Below, piece after piece: positions 25,198 to 37,300 of a DNA stretch of 64,000 bases. The notes below the pieces were generated by a model. That model was given only the letters and a program-made list of their open reading frames with translations, searched no databases and was not told the DNA's origin. Positions within the stretch are counted from its first letter, which is position 1, and each line of letters starts with the position of its first letter. This stretch comes from Clavelina lepadiformis (Eukaryota; Chordata; Ascidiacea; Aplousobranchia; Clavelinidae): the NCBI RefSeq assembly GCF_947623445.1, contig NC_135248.1, positions 4,464,977 to 4,528,976 on the forward strand, given 5' to 3'. The position numbers and the translations under genes were made by a program.

Positions 25198-28100
25198 AGT
25201 TACACTTCTTGTGAAACACAAATGTAATATTTGTAGAACTTACTCACTATATCTTTATCACTCTTCACAAATCACAAATGATTAGTCAAGACCAGATCCC
25301 ATCGAAATACATAGCATTAACTTAGTTGAACTGCAGTTTTCAAAATGACTTTTTCAAATAACTTCGCTGCAAGGTGTAACAGACCTCCTGACCTGCCTGC
25401 CTGGTGTGTTTGGTATATTATTTTAGTTCTGCGCTACACTGATTTTGTGAAGTGCAAAGACAGCTTCACGTACATTTGTTACGCGCGCTTGGGTACATCT
25501 TCTAAGATGTGATGCCGATCACAGTGGATGATATTGCAACTTACTCAAGCGAAAATTATGTACACTTACCTAAAGTTTGATACCTGCGTAATTTCATGTT
25601 AGACGACGCTTTGCATCAAATAAAGCTTTGTAGCTTACGATCTACATTTCGCTTAGGTTCACAAGGGTGATTGTTTTAGCCTATTGCAATTTCCAGAAAA
25701 TGTATTCGGCCATTCTGCCACTGTATCTGTGATATAGTGTATCATTACGTCATACACCAGTCAAAGGCAGATGGAACGCGCGTTTTTTTCTGACGATGAA
25801 TCGATATCAAGAATTGAGCCCAATTTTTGTCACTAAATTGGGGTTATTATAACAAAACAATAACGATCGTAATGTCATAGAAATACCACGCAAAAAATTC
25901 TTTGTTAAAACGTCATTAACTAAGTCTGACGTAAACGGTTTAATGGTTATATTTGCCTATGGCGTCTTAGCGGTAGATATAATTTAACAATACGTAAACA
26001 GCTTGGCTGATACTGAGGTTTTCTAAACAATGAGTAAGGAATTCTTGTTGTATCTAGAATATCAGCAGACAAAAATACCAGAATTTGTACGTTCACTGTT
26101 TCTCGCCGAGGACGTTGTTCCGCAATATGAGTAAACAAAATTTAATTAAGCTCCCAGCACTAAAATTAAAACATCAAAACAAGTCAATGGTGACTTAAGT
26201 TCCTGAAGTACATATAGTACCAAGCTGATCTTGATTAACTGAGACTAAAAGTTTACACTTGAAATTAAGCCCTATTTCATATAAATGATCATGTAAGCAC
26301 CTGTAAGGTACAATGCTACTCGCATTGATCTAATTAAGAGCTCAGATTGCTAAACTAAAACTGAAATTGGCTACTGCAGCAACACCTGCCGTCACTTGCA
26401 GGCGACGCTGACCTAAGGTGAACGTGTAGCTAGTGGTTTTGGTTTTTCTTTTTTGTTACAGCCAAAGTACAGATTTGTGAAAAATAATTAATCTAACGTC
26501 GGTAAACTACAGGCGCCAATGCAAACAAACGAATGGTATGTGTACATAACACACTCAACAAAGCACGTTTTTTTGCGTGTGACTGCACATCCGCCAACGC
26601 TAATATGACGTAGATATGTATGACGTGATGTGCGTATGATATGTATTTACTTAAAAGTACCAGGAACTGAATGTAAATTATACTATAAATCTTCAGACAT
26701 AATTGCACTAGTCAATCAGATCGTTCTGCTGCTTCAAGGTTCACTTAGGTTCCTTTTCGCTGCAAAAAAAGCTTTTTGTTGCGGTATCGTGTGTTGGCTG
26801 TTGCGGTTACCGCAAGTTGGTCTTCCAACAAATTGACGTAGTTAGTTTTGATCTTCATTATGATCGTTAGATAAGGTTTATAAAATATGCTTGTCGAAAA
26901 GTTGTTTATTAAGTTAAAAATGTTAGGTGGATTCGCCAGGTTAGGTGTTTGTTTAATAATTAATTATTACTGAATACCGGTATGCTAAGTACAGTAAACG
27001 CAATTAACTTTTTTTGGGTCTACTGCAGAAATTCACAATCAGGTAATGCATTTATATATTAGACCCCTGCTACCCAAAGTAAGACGTCATTTCGTTGTGC
27101 ACTTCTGTTTAAAACCACCCATTTTAAGAATTGCAATGCTTAGGAAATCGAAAAGCAAAGTGCTGTCTACAATTAGTGCGTTCGCCTATTGGCAAGGTTT
27201 TAAATGAGCCTGCTGTGGTGTTGAAAGTAACTGGTTAGGCCTACGTTCAGCCAGAAGAAAGCTTCACTCAGGGACCAGGGCCGGTTTAGGTCGATTTTAC
27301 CGATTCCTTGAAATTGGGCCCAGCGCAACAAAGTGCGCACTCACTTGAGCAGAGCATGAAACAACTTTAATTTGCTCCACGTTGCGCAGTAATTCGAACA
27401 ACAGGCACAAAACAGTATTATGACCAAGCGAATAAATACTAAATAATGTTCTTTATGAAGGATTAAAATAAAAAAAGGATATAGTTTGGCACTCTGAAGG
27501 TTAACTTTATACTTTTCCACACGAGTTTTTGCAAGTATAAGCTTGCTTTTTCAGGTGTACTGCATGGATCTTATATAGTAAAATAAAATAAAAGATCTAA
27601 TAAAATCTTATGAAAGATTAGTAATAGCTAGTAGTTACGAACACTACCAGGAATATTCATGGTTATTTACTGGCTGAAGGAATTGAAGGGTTGAAAATCC
27701 TATTCTGATAACTTTCAATGAGAGTAAGCTTCGATCTCTGTCACAATTAAGGCCAATTTTGTGATTTGCTTTTGCCTATGATTGCCTAACCACGAAAAGT
27801 TTTCAAAAATATTTTACCAGAATATTGAGTGTGTAGTGTTCTTTCATATAAGATGAACTTGTTTTGGACTTGTCCCTCACTTTAAATCTGAAACTGGTTA
27901 AAACGTATTTACAGTACGCTCAACAATATCGTCCAAAAGAGAGAATTAATAATTTGGCGATTCTTTTTATAGAAAACGACATTGCAAGAGGTAGTATTTT
28001 GCAGGTATTTGAAAAAATTTTCAAACAAAAAAAAACAAGAAATTGTCATTTAAAGAGTTTTAAGTAAATTATCAATGTTTTTGTATAACTACAATTAAAA

Positions 28101-28592
28101 AATTCGTCTATGTTGCTCAGTATAGATTAGGAAAAGACCAAAAGTTCAATTTACCTGACGGTTGAAGAAGTGATGAACTAAAAATATGCAATAACCTTTG
28201 TTCATTAGGAAAAAAAAGACCTCATTGTACTGACCCCTAAACAATCTTTATGATCCTATTTCGCTCTAATAGTACCTACTATAATTTGTAAGCATCACAA
28301 ACTGATTACCATTTGACTAAGAGCTTTTCACTCACCAAAACCATTTTTACAAAGGTATGAGACATGTAAAGTACCTTCATTGGAGGACTGGGCCCCGAGG
28401 GAACTATAAGTACGATGTCACAGTAATTTCTATGTATAAACTACTAAGTTATATATTGTACGTGCGGTTATATTGCTTTTATTAGGCGTTTCTGTCTACA
28501 CATGTCAAAGAATCTAAATAAAATATTAGTTGGAAAAAGAATAAAACGCGTCGCGTCAGAAGATGAAATACTTCATATAAATATTTTTTCTG
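25198..28592. other. Intergenic region, no supported gene
   Basis: About 3.4 kb between the GTP cyclohydrolase start and the 3' end of the secreted coiled-coil gene, both on minus. Short open frames occur but show no domain or splice support. A poly(A) signal for the coiled-coil gene lies at 28478-28483. Confidence 0.6.
28478..28483 (-). terminator. Poly(A) signal of the minus-strand coiled-coil gene
   Basis: TTTATT on plus is AATAAA on minus, about 110 nt past the stop codon at 28593. Confidence 0.6.
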
Positions 28593-31469
28593 TTACATTT
28601 CATTCAATTCATTCAAGTTGGCTTTCAACTCTGCTTTTGCCTTTTCGTAGTTGGTCGTTGCTTCCGCAAGAGTATCTGGATACAGAAAAGAAGTTATGTA
28701 GGTTGAGGCAAAATTGTGCGTATTCAAAACTACATACATTTTTTATACGAAATCATTCATAAGAAACTTCATTAATGATTCGAATTTCTGCGGAAAGAAG
28801 AAAAGAATTTTTGTATTTGACAAATTAAACGTTAAAAACAAGTTCATGTTTTGATAAATTAAGAAATGTCAGCAATAAAGAAACCAAAGGCCTATTACTG
28901 CCACGAGCCCTAACTTAAAATATCTGAAATGAGTAAATTAGTCCTACGTGTAAGTAATTTAATTCACTTTGCCACATGCATAAAAGTATCAACAGGACAA
29001 CGAAAGATCACATTGAGTCATTAAGATTTGTTTTCTGCGAAAGGAAATTATCTGTTTACAGAAATAAGTGGTATATATAGACTGTATTCAAAGGCTCTTG
29101 CCGTTCACAATGTCTTACCTTCCAGATCACGGGTCATCTCTTCTTTATCGTTCACCCTATTTTCAAGGAATTTCTTTTCCTCTCGAATCTAAAAGAAATA
29201 TTGAAATAAATGCAAGCCTTATTTCCATAATATAATGATAATATCATTTTACTGTGATTCCGGCTTGTTATAGAGGGGACGCGTTAATCTTATTTCTTTT
29301 GGTTCCCAGATTTCTCTGGGTTTTGACAAACTCTTGTCTAAGAAACGCATATGGAGGTGTTACTGAAGAAAGCCTTGGAGGTCCCGATATCAAATTGCTC
29401 AATGGCGATACAATAATCGTTAAACTAAAATACTCTTTTTTAAGCATTGCAGAAAAACTTACTCTCCGTATATTTTCTTCTATTGTACTTTTAGCCGACT
29501 GGTAGGCGTTGTTTTTTGTAACTGATTTCTCCCGCTTGGCAAAGAACCAAAAATGTTTGTGACATCAATTCATTAAAATATTTTTTTTCAATTCGACTTT
29601 TTGCTTAAACTGTAAACGCAATACCAGCAGTTCCACTTACACTGATTTCCAGACTGCGAGTGTTCTTTGAGACCAAGTCTAACTCTCTGAAAAAGAACAT
29701 GCGTTTTCTTTACAACGTTTTTTTAATGAATAGCCACAAAGCCGTTTTGCAGCTATCAATAAATGTTCTTCTTTCACATTTTAGCAAAACAACTTTTGTT
29801 TGAAAATGTTGTTTAGACATTACCTATAACAGGTGTTCTCCGCAATTATAAATTCTGCAATTATTTCAGGATCTACAAATAAAAAACCCGGACTTTTAAG
29901 CAAAAAACGGTGCAACATATAAATCACAAAGCTCTAAGGTATTCTCACGATTAATTATACGTTTAAAGAAAACGTTTCAGTGTTTACATAATCTTCCAAA
30001 CATTTAGGCATTTAACTTTAAATTTTATTAAACTTTATGTTTTTTACCTTCGGTTGTAGCAGGTAATGCTGTGGTTGCTTCGGTCTACATGAAAGTAACA
30101 ATAATATGTATTTGCTAAGTAGGTCTACTAGTATAAACTATACTTGTACATTATGATGTTCAATACGCACATATGTAATCTATGAATCATAAACACAATT
30201 CTGTAATCTAACATTTTTTACAATGACTAGGCATAAGCTAAAAGCAAAAACCCCTTTGGTAGGTTAGGAATAAAGCAGGTCAAAAGCTTAAATATCTTAA
30301 ACAATGGCTGGTGCTAATATGACATATAAAAATACAAAGTTGAAAAATCCGAAATTTCTTGAAGTACCACGCAGTTGCAATTAAATAACAGTACTCCTAT
30401 ACTTATATACATATATATTGCAGAAGAAGGACGTTATATTTGCTTCGAAGTAAGCCAAATGTTTATTTCTGAAACGTGTCAGATTAATTTGTAAATAAAT
30501 ATGATTTCCGCACTAGTTGCGTTAATTGAAACCAGCGGTTGTCTACACTCTACACTACAGCATGTACTTATGCACTAGAAAGAAGTGGCAAAGGCTTAAA
30601 GGGCCAAAACGTGCACAAAAGATTGCTTATGATAAAGGTTCGGGCTTTACAGAAAACGGCAAGCTTCATAAGCCACAAACACATATCTTAAAATAGGTCT
30701 ATTCTGACACCTTGTGTTAGCGAAATATAGCTGTACAAAACAAACCGTAGCCTCTTTGGCTGTCGAGTTATCGATCGACTTCATCATTGCTACTTGTTCT
30801 TCTTTTTCACTTTGGTAAACAAGTAAAAACAAAAAAGTGTAATTCGTTTCTAGTCATTTTTCATATCATTCGGAAGACATTCGCACCGAACACAAAATTG
30901 TTTAAAAAATCCTTTTTAATTTTTGAGTATTTCTGGTTTATTTTTTCTGAATTCCAAGGCAACATCAACATAACCGAATATGAAAAATTTTTCATTTCAA
31001 TACGAATGATATATTATAATAATTTTTACCTTCTACATTTTTTAAGTTCATGGTTCAGCATTACGATGTTTCCTCGAACTGTGGTTATGGTTTCTTCAAT
31101 TGCACTTTTTTTGCTTATTGGTTTCAAAAAGATCATCTTCTAGCTTCAAAAATATAATAAGAATAATGAATTTAAGAGCAATCAAAATTATTCTAATTTT
31201 CGTGTAACGCTACGTTTCATTCTACAGTACAAGTCATTTTCAACAGAGCGTTGGGATTTGCATAAACATTTACACTAAATAATAAACCAGGCTATATGTC
31301 GTATAACTTAGATTGTAGCCAACAAACTTACATCATCGACGGCTTGCTTCTGTTTCTTTACCATTATTTTCGCTTTGTTTTCTATAATTTCATTAACAGA
31401 ACCTTGGACGAAAACCACATTAAATATTGAGTAGATGATTACAATTTTCAGGAGATTGAGTCGTTCCAT
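28593..31469 (-). CDS. Small secreted coiled-coil protein A (198 aa, 8 exons), family unknown
   Basis: I do not recognise this family. Exons: 31469-31332, 31139-31030, 30809-30746, 30084-30048, 29872-29824, 29686-29641, 29188-29119, 28675-28593; 597 nt with consistent phases and one stop. The start MERLNLLKIVIIYSIFNVVF is a hydrophobic signal peptide, probably cleaved near VQG. The rest is highly charged with heptad-like stretches (NKAKIMVKKQKQAVDD, IREEKKFLENRVNDKEE, YEKAKAELKANLNELNEM), suggesting extracellular coiled-coil assembly, plus a Thr-rich linker (TEATTALPATTE). Two Cys (KKC and NTCYR) could form a disulfide. There is no transmembrane segment. The gene on plus at 33167 has a matching signal exon, second exon ending in a KC motif and third exon starting at the same phase, so the two are diverged paralogues in head-to-head order. 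Exon 2 has two possible acceptors; only the inner one keeps the frame. Confidence 0.78.
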
Positions 31470-31587
31470 ATTTTCTACGATATTCACTATGGTTATACGA
31501 TTGGCTTATTCCTATACAGCACCGGTTTAGACAATGTTAGTGCCGGGAGTGTTTCAAGTACATTTTTGGGTATAACTATTGAGTCTA

Positions 31588-32029
31588 GGGTTACCATATT
31601 TTCGTGGCCTAAAATCCGGACACTCTTTAGTGCCCACTAGCGGTTTTTAAAAATGAGGTATGAACACATTGTCTGTCAATATGACGTCACACTAGCAATG
31701 CTTTGCCTATCCATTGTATACCGGAGTGGATTTTTGAACATAGTGTCGTGAATTCACTAGGCTATTGGGCTATTTCTGATTTGACCTCTGGTGATCTCTA
31801 GGCTAGGGTTAGGCTATGGTGATCTCTAGGCTAGGGTCTAGGTCAGACACGTCGCGTGTCACGTGTTGGACACCCCTGATTTACAGGATTATTCCCGCAA
31901 TTCTAATTCCCCCAAAACGCCCATCATAAAATTCCGGACATTTGAGCATTTTTTTAAATTCCTCCCGGACGCAAAATTTAACCCTACATTCCGGACATGT
32001 CCGGAATTTTCCGGACGGTATGGCAACCC
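31588..32029. mobile_element. Candidate inverted-repeat element (about 440 bp)
   Basis: The left side reads GGGTTACCATA, soon followed by AATCCGGACA. The right side reads CATTCCGGACATGTCCGG, then GGTATGGCAACCC, the inverted complement. Several further TCCGGAC words lie near the right end. I could not find a convincing target-site duplication, so the family is not assigned. It lies between the two divergent coiled-coil genes. Confidence 0.45.
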
Positions 32030-32064
32030 ATAGTAATTTACTATTCTCTATGTGAATGTAGCCT

Positions 32065-32107
32065 AACTAAAGATAACTAAAGATAACTAAAGATAACTAA
32101 AGATAAC
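32065..32107 (+). repeat. Tandem decamer repeat (AACTAAAGAT, about 4 copies)
   Basis: TAACTAAAGA units follow one another without interruption for about 43 bp, just outside the candidate inverted-repeat element. Simple tandem repeat in the divergent intergenic region. Confidence 0.85.
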
Positions 32108-33166
32108 TTGGCATGTCAAAAGTTTACGATTAGGGCATCAGGTGTGGGGAACAATTTTTTATCCACCTTTAAGCTAACATGTTTCTAAAATGATTGCGAT
32201 AAAAGCTAAGAGTGGATAGTCGCTTGCCATTGTTTCCTATGTTAGCTTTATCTGTACTGCACTGTGGTTTTGCTTAATCATCCTGCTGTTTTTACTGCTT
32301 ACAATTGCCATCTTATTACTTTGTCGTATTTATGTCGAGACATTCCCCAATCAGCCTAATCTACCGTACTTATTTTCATCTCACGTCATTACAGACATAA
32401 CCAACATGTTGGGCATTGTTGGGGTAGTTGTCAATAAAAACTTATTTCTTGCTTTTCTTGTCTTGTCCAGACCTAATATCTCCAGAATTTCCCTTATCAG
32501 CCCTTATCTCTCCTTTCCTACATTTGCACCAAACGTTGTTGTAAACGCACAAACGTAACCTACTTGTATATATATACCTTTTTATACTAAGAGCAAGTCA
32601 CATTTTTCTTTGTCGGTTTTATTTTGTGCTTGTGCACGCCGGCTTAGTTTTTTAACTAAAATTTTATAGGATTCTTTTGCATGATTACATCTCCAGCAAT
32701 TTATGACGTTTGCATTAAAAGCATATTTTTGCTGAAGTGTGAACGAATGCGTTTACCACTTTGGAAAGCGCTTGTTTTGGACCATGTGCTTAGATTTTCT
32801 TCCAATCTGTCAAAAGTTCCATATGCTTCGCACGTCAGGGCAAACTGTTTCCAGGAAAAGTTATGAACAAGTGAGGAAGTTATATGAAAAGTTTATAATC
32901 TGTCTTGCTTGCATTAATAGTTTTCCAAACTCAGTAAGCTGATGTAACAGTGTAAAGAAAAAGCGTTTTACGAAAAACAGTGAAAGGTTGTTCTTTGAAA
33001 GAGATTATTTTACTGATTATGAAAATATAAAGTAGCGTTTCTGTATGGATACGACCCGGTGCGTGGAGCTATTTTTATTACTTTTATACGTAACATGTTT
33101 TTCTATACATTAATGACATATTGAATGCCTATGCACGTCATAAGATTTGAAACTGAACGCAAAAAG

Positions 33167-34342
33167 ATGAAGCAAACTGTTTTGGTGTTGTGCATTGCAC
33201 TTCCATTTGCAACACAGTTTTCGCGCGGCGCAATCAATCGCAGTAAGCTTGATAAACTAAAGGAAAGAACTGCTGAAATGCAAGCACATATCGTGGATGT
33301 ATGTGAAGTATACTGTAGAACGTAACCACCATTTCACTGCAATTAATCAATTAAGGTTAATACGGGTTTACCAAACAATACTTTTTTCAGCTTGAAAACA
33401 TCTTGGACACAAAAAGCACTGAAATAGAGACACTTGACGGCGTGCTCCTTCCATTGCAACAAGAAGAAGCAAGTACAAAGAACTCTCTTAGGAAATGTGC
33501 AACGTAAGATGTTGATAGTTTACTTCCCAAAGCAAAAATGTCTACGCCTCAAAAAACTCTTTCCACGTTAGATTTAACCTATATGCAAAAATTGCACTGG
33601 ACAATAATTTTAAATAGCCTGTTGTGCAACGGTTAATGTATAGTACCATATGGCAGTGAACTAAAAGAATTCAACTCGTCGCTAGAGCCCACCATTCCAA
33701 ACCCTCTGGTAAGCAAAATCGAAACAATTATTCAAGCAGCTGAGCACGAAAAGTAACAAGCTATATCTTTTTTATTCAAGGAAACGAAAACTGTAAGTTT
33801 AGAAGATGTAGAGAACAGAACAGCGGAGTGTAAAAGGTAACAACGGTTTAGAGACTTACACTTGCCTACAGCTGGTAAAATTGTCATTATTACCATTATA
33901 TACGACTCGATAAAAGTAATACAGTATTTGCCAACTTTGTGTTAAAATCTTGAGTATTGTGCCAATAGATACCGACTTATTTATACTGTATATAAAGATG
34001 TTGTAACTCTATTAAGTCTATAACTACGCTGATTATGCATTTATAAAAACTGGTTAAAATTGTATTGAGTATAGTAACTCAAGATAGTGCACATTTTGAA
34101 AACATTTGTAATGCCGAGTGTACTTTTAAAGCTTGTAGACATAAAGCGTTGAAAGTCACCTATTGATTTTCAGAAAACTTGCAGAACAACAAACTTACAC
34201 AGAAGAACTGGAGGAAAAGGATTTTTATATTTCAGATCCACGCATTTATACATTTGTTTTATTTCTATTGGCGAGAAATAGTTATAGGCTATATAATGGC
34301 TCCGAGATTTACACAAACTTACTTGAGAGACCTCTGTCATAA
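33167..34342 (+). CDS. Small secreted coiled-coil protein B (about 173 aa, 5 exons), paralogue of A
   Basis: Exons: 33167-33298, 33391-33503, 33657-33708, 33781-33836, 34174-34342; 522 nt, phases close. The start MKQTVLVLCIALPFATQFSR is a signal peptide. It was chosen over an upstream Met at 33125 because it aligns with the start of paralogue A. Then come charged helical stretches (KLDKLKERTAEMQAHIVD, LENILDTKSTEIETLDGV, LEDVENRTAECKRK). Exon 2 and 3 boundaries match paralogue A in phase and position (KCA and TELKEF versus KCR and SEKEEQ). The last exon matches A for about 15 residues, then runs on through sequence that looks like former intron (DFYISDPRIYTFVLF) to a stop. The two 3' exons of A have no counterpart. 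The C terminus may be degenerate or my last exon may be wrong. Function unknown. Confidence 0.65.
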
Positions 34343-37300
34343 TGTTGGCTAATAAGGTCTATTAGACATATTTCATCATCCATCAATTGGTCTGTAAATC
34401 AATTATTATACCTATATACGGCTCGTTTTTAAAGTTTCGAAGAGCTTGTAATGGAATGATTGGTTATTGTTGTTGAACTTGACTGTACCAGTCACTCCAA
34501 TACAATCTTTGATTGTCTGAATGTTTATTGTCTTCGATATAATGAGCCTCAAGATCGTTGTTTGCTTAATCAATCCTAGACTCGATTGTTCAGCTAAAAG
34601 CTGATTGTCTTGTGAAGCCGACAAGCAGAGTTGTCTGACTTAACACTGAGCTTAACTTAAGTTGTACTGTTCAGTAGTTTGCACAAATTTGTTGATTGTA
34701 TAAACTGGTTATATTGTTTCTTCGTTATACGATTACAAATTGACAGAACATTGGCACATCAACAGTACTTCATTCAACAGTTAATGTAATAGCATTTTGG
34801 CTTAGCTATATTCAACTGCATTAAATTGCTGATTGCTGATTATTCACAAACTTGTTACTTCGTACTGCCATACGCTAACACAGTAACATTTGGCAAACGA
34901 AACGCATGCGAGAAAGGCACAAATATTACGTCACAACAATAGTACAGGAAATGATTGTGGCTCGTGTTACTCTTTGCTAAAACGACACATAAATATTAGA
35001 ATTGTAAATCCTACATAGTCTGTATATTAATTTTGGTTATTATCACAATATTATCACAAGCTTTTAGAAAAAATATTTCGGGCTGCGAACGCGGTCGACT
35101 TTTGTTTGAGTTCAAGTTCGAATTCACAAAAATTTTATTAGGCCGAGTTCAAGTTTGAGTTTTGCATGTGCAAATTCGTATTGGGCAAAATTAATTATAG
35201 GTCAAGTCCACTTAAATGTCAAGCTTTTCTTATTAATACTGGAAGTTTATTGTAAAGTATAAGCTGCAAAAATTGATGTAATTGCTATAACAATCTAGCC
35301 TATTCTATACAATCTACTACAGTAACAGTTTATGAATGATAAAAGATAAAGATAAAAGCAACAAAGTTGGTGATATGTTGACAGACTCACCTCATTAACA
35401 TGCAGTAACAGGTGTAGCAGTGTGCAGTAGTAGCTTCTAATATGCTTTATCGATACAATTGTATATACCAGAATAGGCTGGCCTACCGGAGTACCAGTAT
35501 TTCTTTGGGCCTACGTAAACATCAGTTCTTCGGCAGTTAAATTTCTTTTTCATCAAAACTATATTAAATCTGCTCACACGGCTACTTTGAAAAACTGTTT
35601 TTGTGAGGGCCAAACTAAAAAAGAGGACACTTTTAGCCACCATCATCGCTCTGGTGTTCATATGGCCACCACCAACGCTTCATTGTGCCGACTGTTTATG
35701 ACTATTATTATGCCTATTTACAATATTGTTATTTACCGACTTGGTGCAATTTCACACGCAACTAGCAACGCGGTAGTTCCTAGGGCATGTAAAAAAGAAT
35801 ATAGCCTATTTTGGAACTTGATAAGAAATAAAAAAGAAAACAACATTTGTCAGCCAATATCATATGACTGGCCAGTACGGCGGCCACTGATCAGGTTGCG
35901 TAGCAAGAAAAAAGGCCGTTGCTAAATGGCAGCTATAAAGACTGTAGGCCATTGGTGTCGACTTACCAGTTACAATTACAGGCAGTTTATGTTTGATAGA
36001 AAAAGATTAGTCAACATTTGCAGAAGTAACAACACTAATCAACGAAAGTGAGAAAGTAACGTGCAGATTTGATGATTGAAAATAATTAAATGATTTTTAT
36101 TTGATTGATTGAAATTTAAGATAATTATGTTTTGGTAGTTATGTGTAATGCCACACAGTCGTGCCAGTTGGGAATTTCCCTTTAACACTGGTAGCCTATT
36201 CTTCACATTTTCATGTGTACAGTAGCCTACTTGTAATTGCTTGGTTTAGTGTTGGACAACAGACTTTTCACAAATGCGTCGAGTGCAGAAAGTAATTCGG
36301 TTTGTTTGATTCAATTCGCCTTATTCCGAATCAATACAAGTTTTATCAACGTTTCTCATTTTTGTTGGCAACGTTGCTCTACATGCAGAGCTAACAGAGA
36401 ACAGCACGAAACTTTTGTTGGAGTCAGATTACCTTGGACTCATGACGGGGTTCCCTTTCCCTCTCCTGCGTCCATAGGCGATGCGGTTTTTTGCAATTTT
36501 TCCGAATTTTGGTAGATTTCAATGCTAAATTTAATCATCGTTCACGAATTAAAAATTTTTTTTGACCTTCACATGACGTGAGGACAATTATTAAGTGTCA
36601 AATACAGCTAGTTTGCCGTTGCGTAAAACTTGTTTGATACCCAAGATTGCCTGCAGACCACATTTACCGTGTAGGCCGTAGGGTGTTAGTCGACAGAAAT
36701 TGCGTATAGTCTTTATAATAATTTATTTTGTATAATTTTTGTTACACATGTTTAATGCATTTAAAGGTTACCGTTATCTTAAAAGAATGTTGGCTTACTT
36801 AATTCTGCCAGAAAGTACCTGCTAGCTTGATGCATATACTAGGCTGTGGTGGTGGCAGATTGAAGTGTTAAAGTAGCCATACCAGCTTCAGCCCAGCCTA
36901 CACAAGTAGAAATATTGTTATTGTAAAATATAATAAATAGGCCTAGGCTAAATAGTGTACTCCACTACACGCATAGAAGTAGCTTTATGCTATTTGAAAC
37001 AACTTATCACGTATAGAAGCCGATTTGTATTCCAGGCAGGATTTGCCGAGATCTCGGGTGTGCCGACCTCGTGACTCAAGTGTGCAGATGTGTAACGGCT
37101 AGCCAAGTATGCACCTAGGTCTATTCTATATTTATTCAGTTCAAATCCAGGCTAATACTTATAACTGAAGCTATAAATGTATCTATCCTAACATAACCCC
37201 TTAACAAAAAATCCTGTGGGTCCGGGTGCTACTCAAAGACAGCACACTGCAATTAGTGAAGTCATGAGAAAATTTTAGCACAAACTCAGTTAAAACTGCT

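Larger units (their letters stand above)
31470..33166. other. Bidirectional intergenic region of the coiled-coil gene pair
   Basis: About 1.7 kb separates the start codons of two divergently transcribed paralogues and should hold both promoters. It contains the candidate inverted-repeat element (31588-32029), a duplicated GTGATCTCTAGGCTAGGG at about 31790-31830, and a decamer repeat. No further coding exon is seen. Confidence 0.6.

Noticed and set aside
30787..31143. 118-codon open frame on plus
   Set aside because: It lies antisense over exon 2 of the secreted coiled-coil gene A and its intron, has low-complexity F/I/L content and no domain. The minus-strand exons have consistent phases and paralogy.
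35587..35925. 112-codon open frame on plus
   Set aside because: No recognisable domain, no signal peptide, no splice-linked neighbours; composition looks like chance AT-rich frame.
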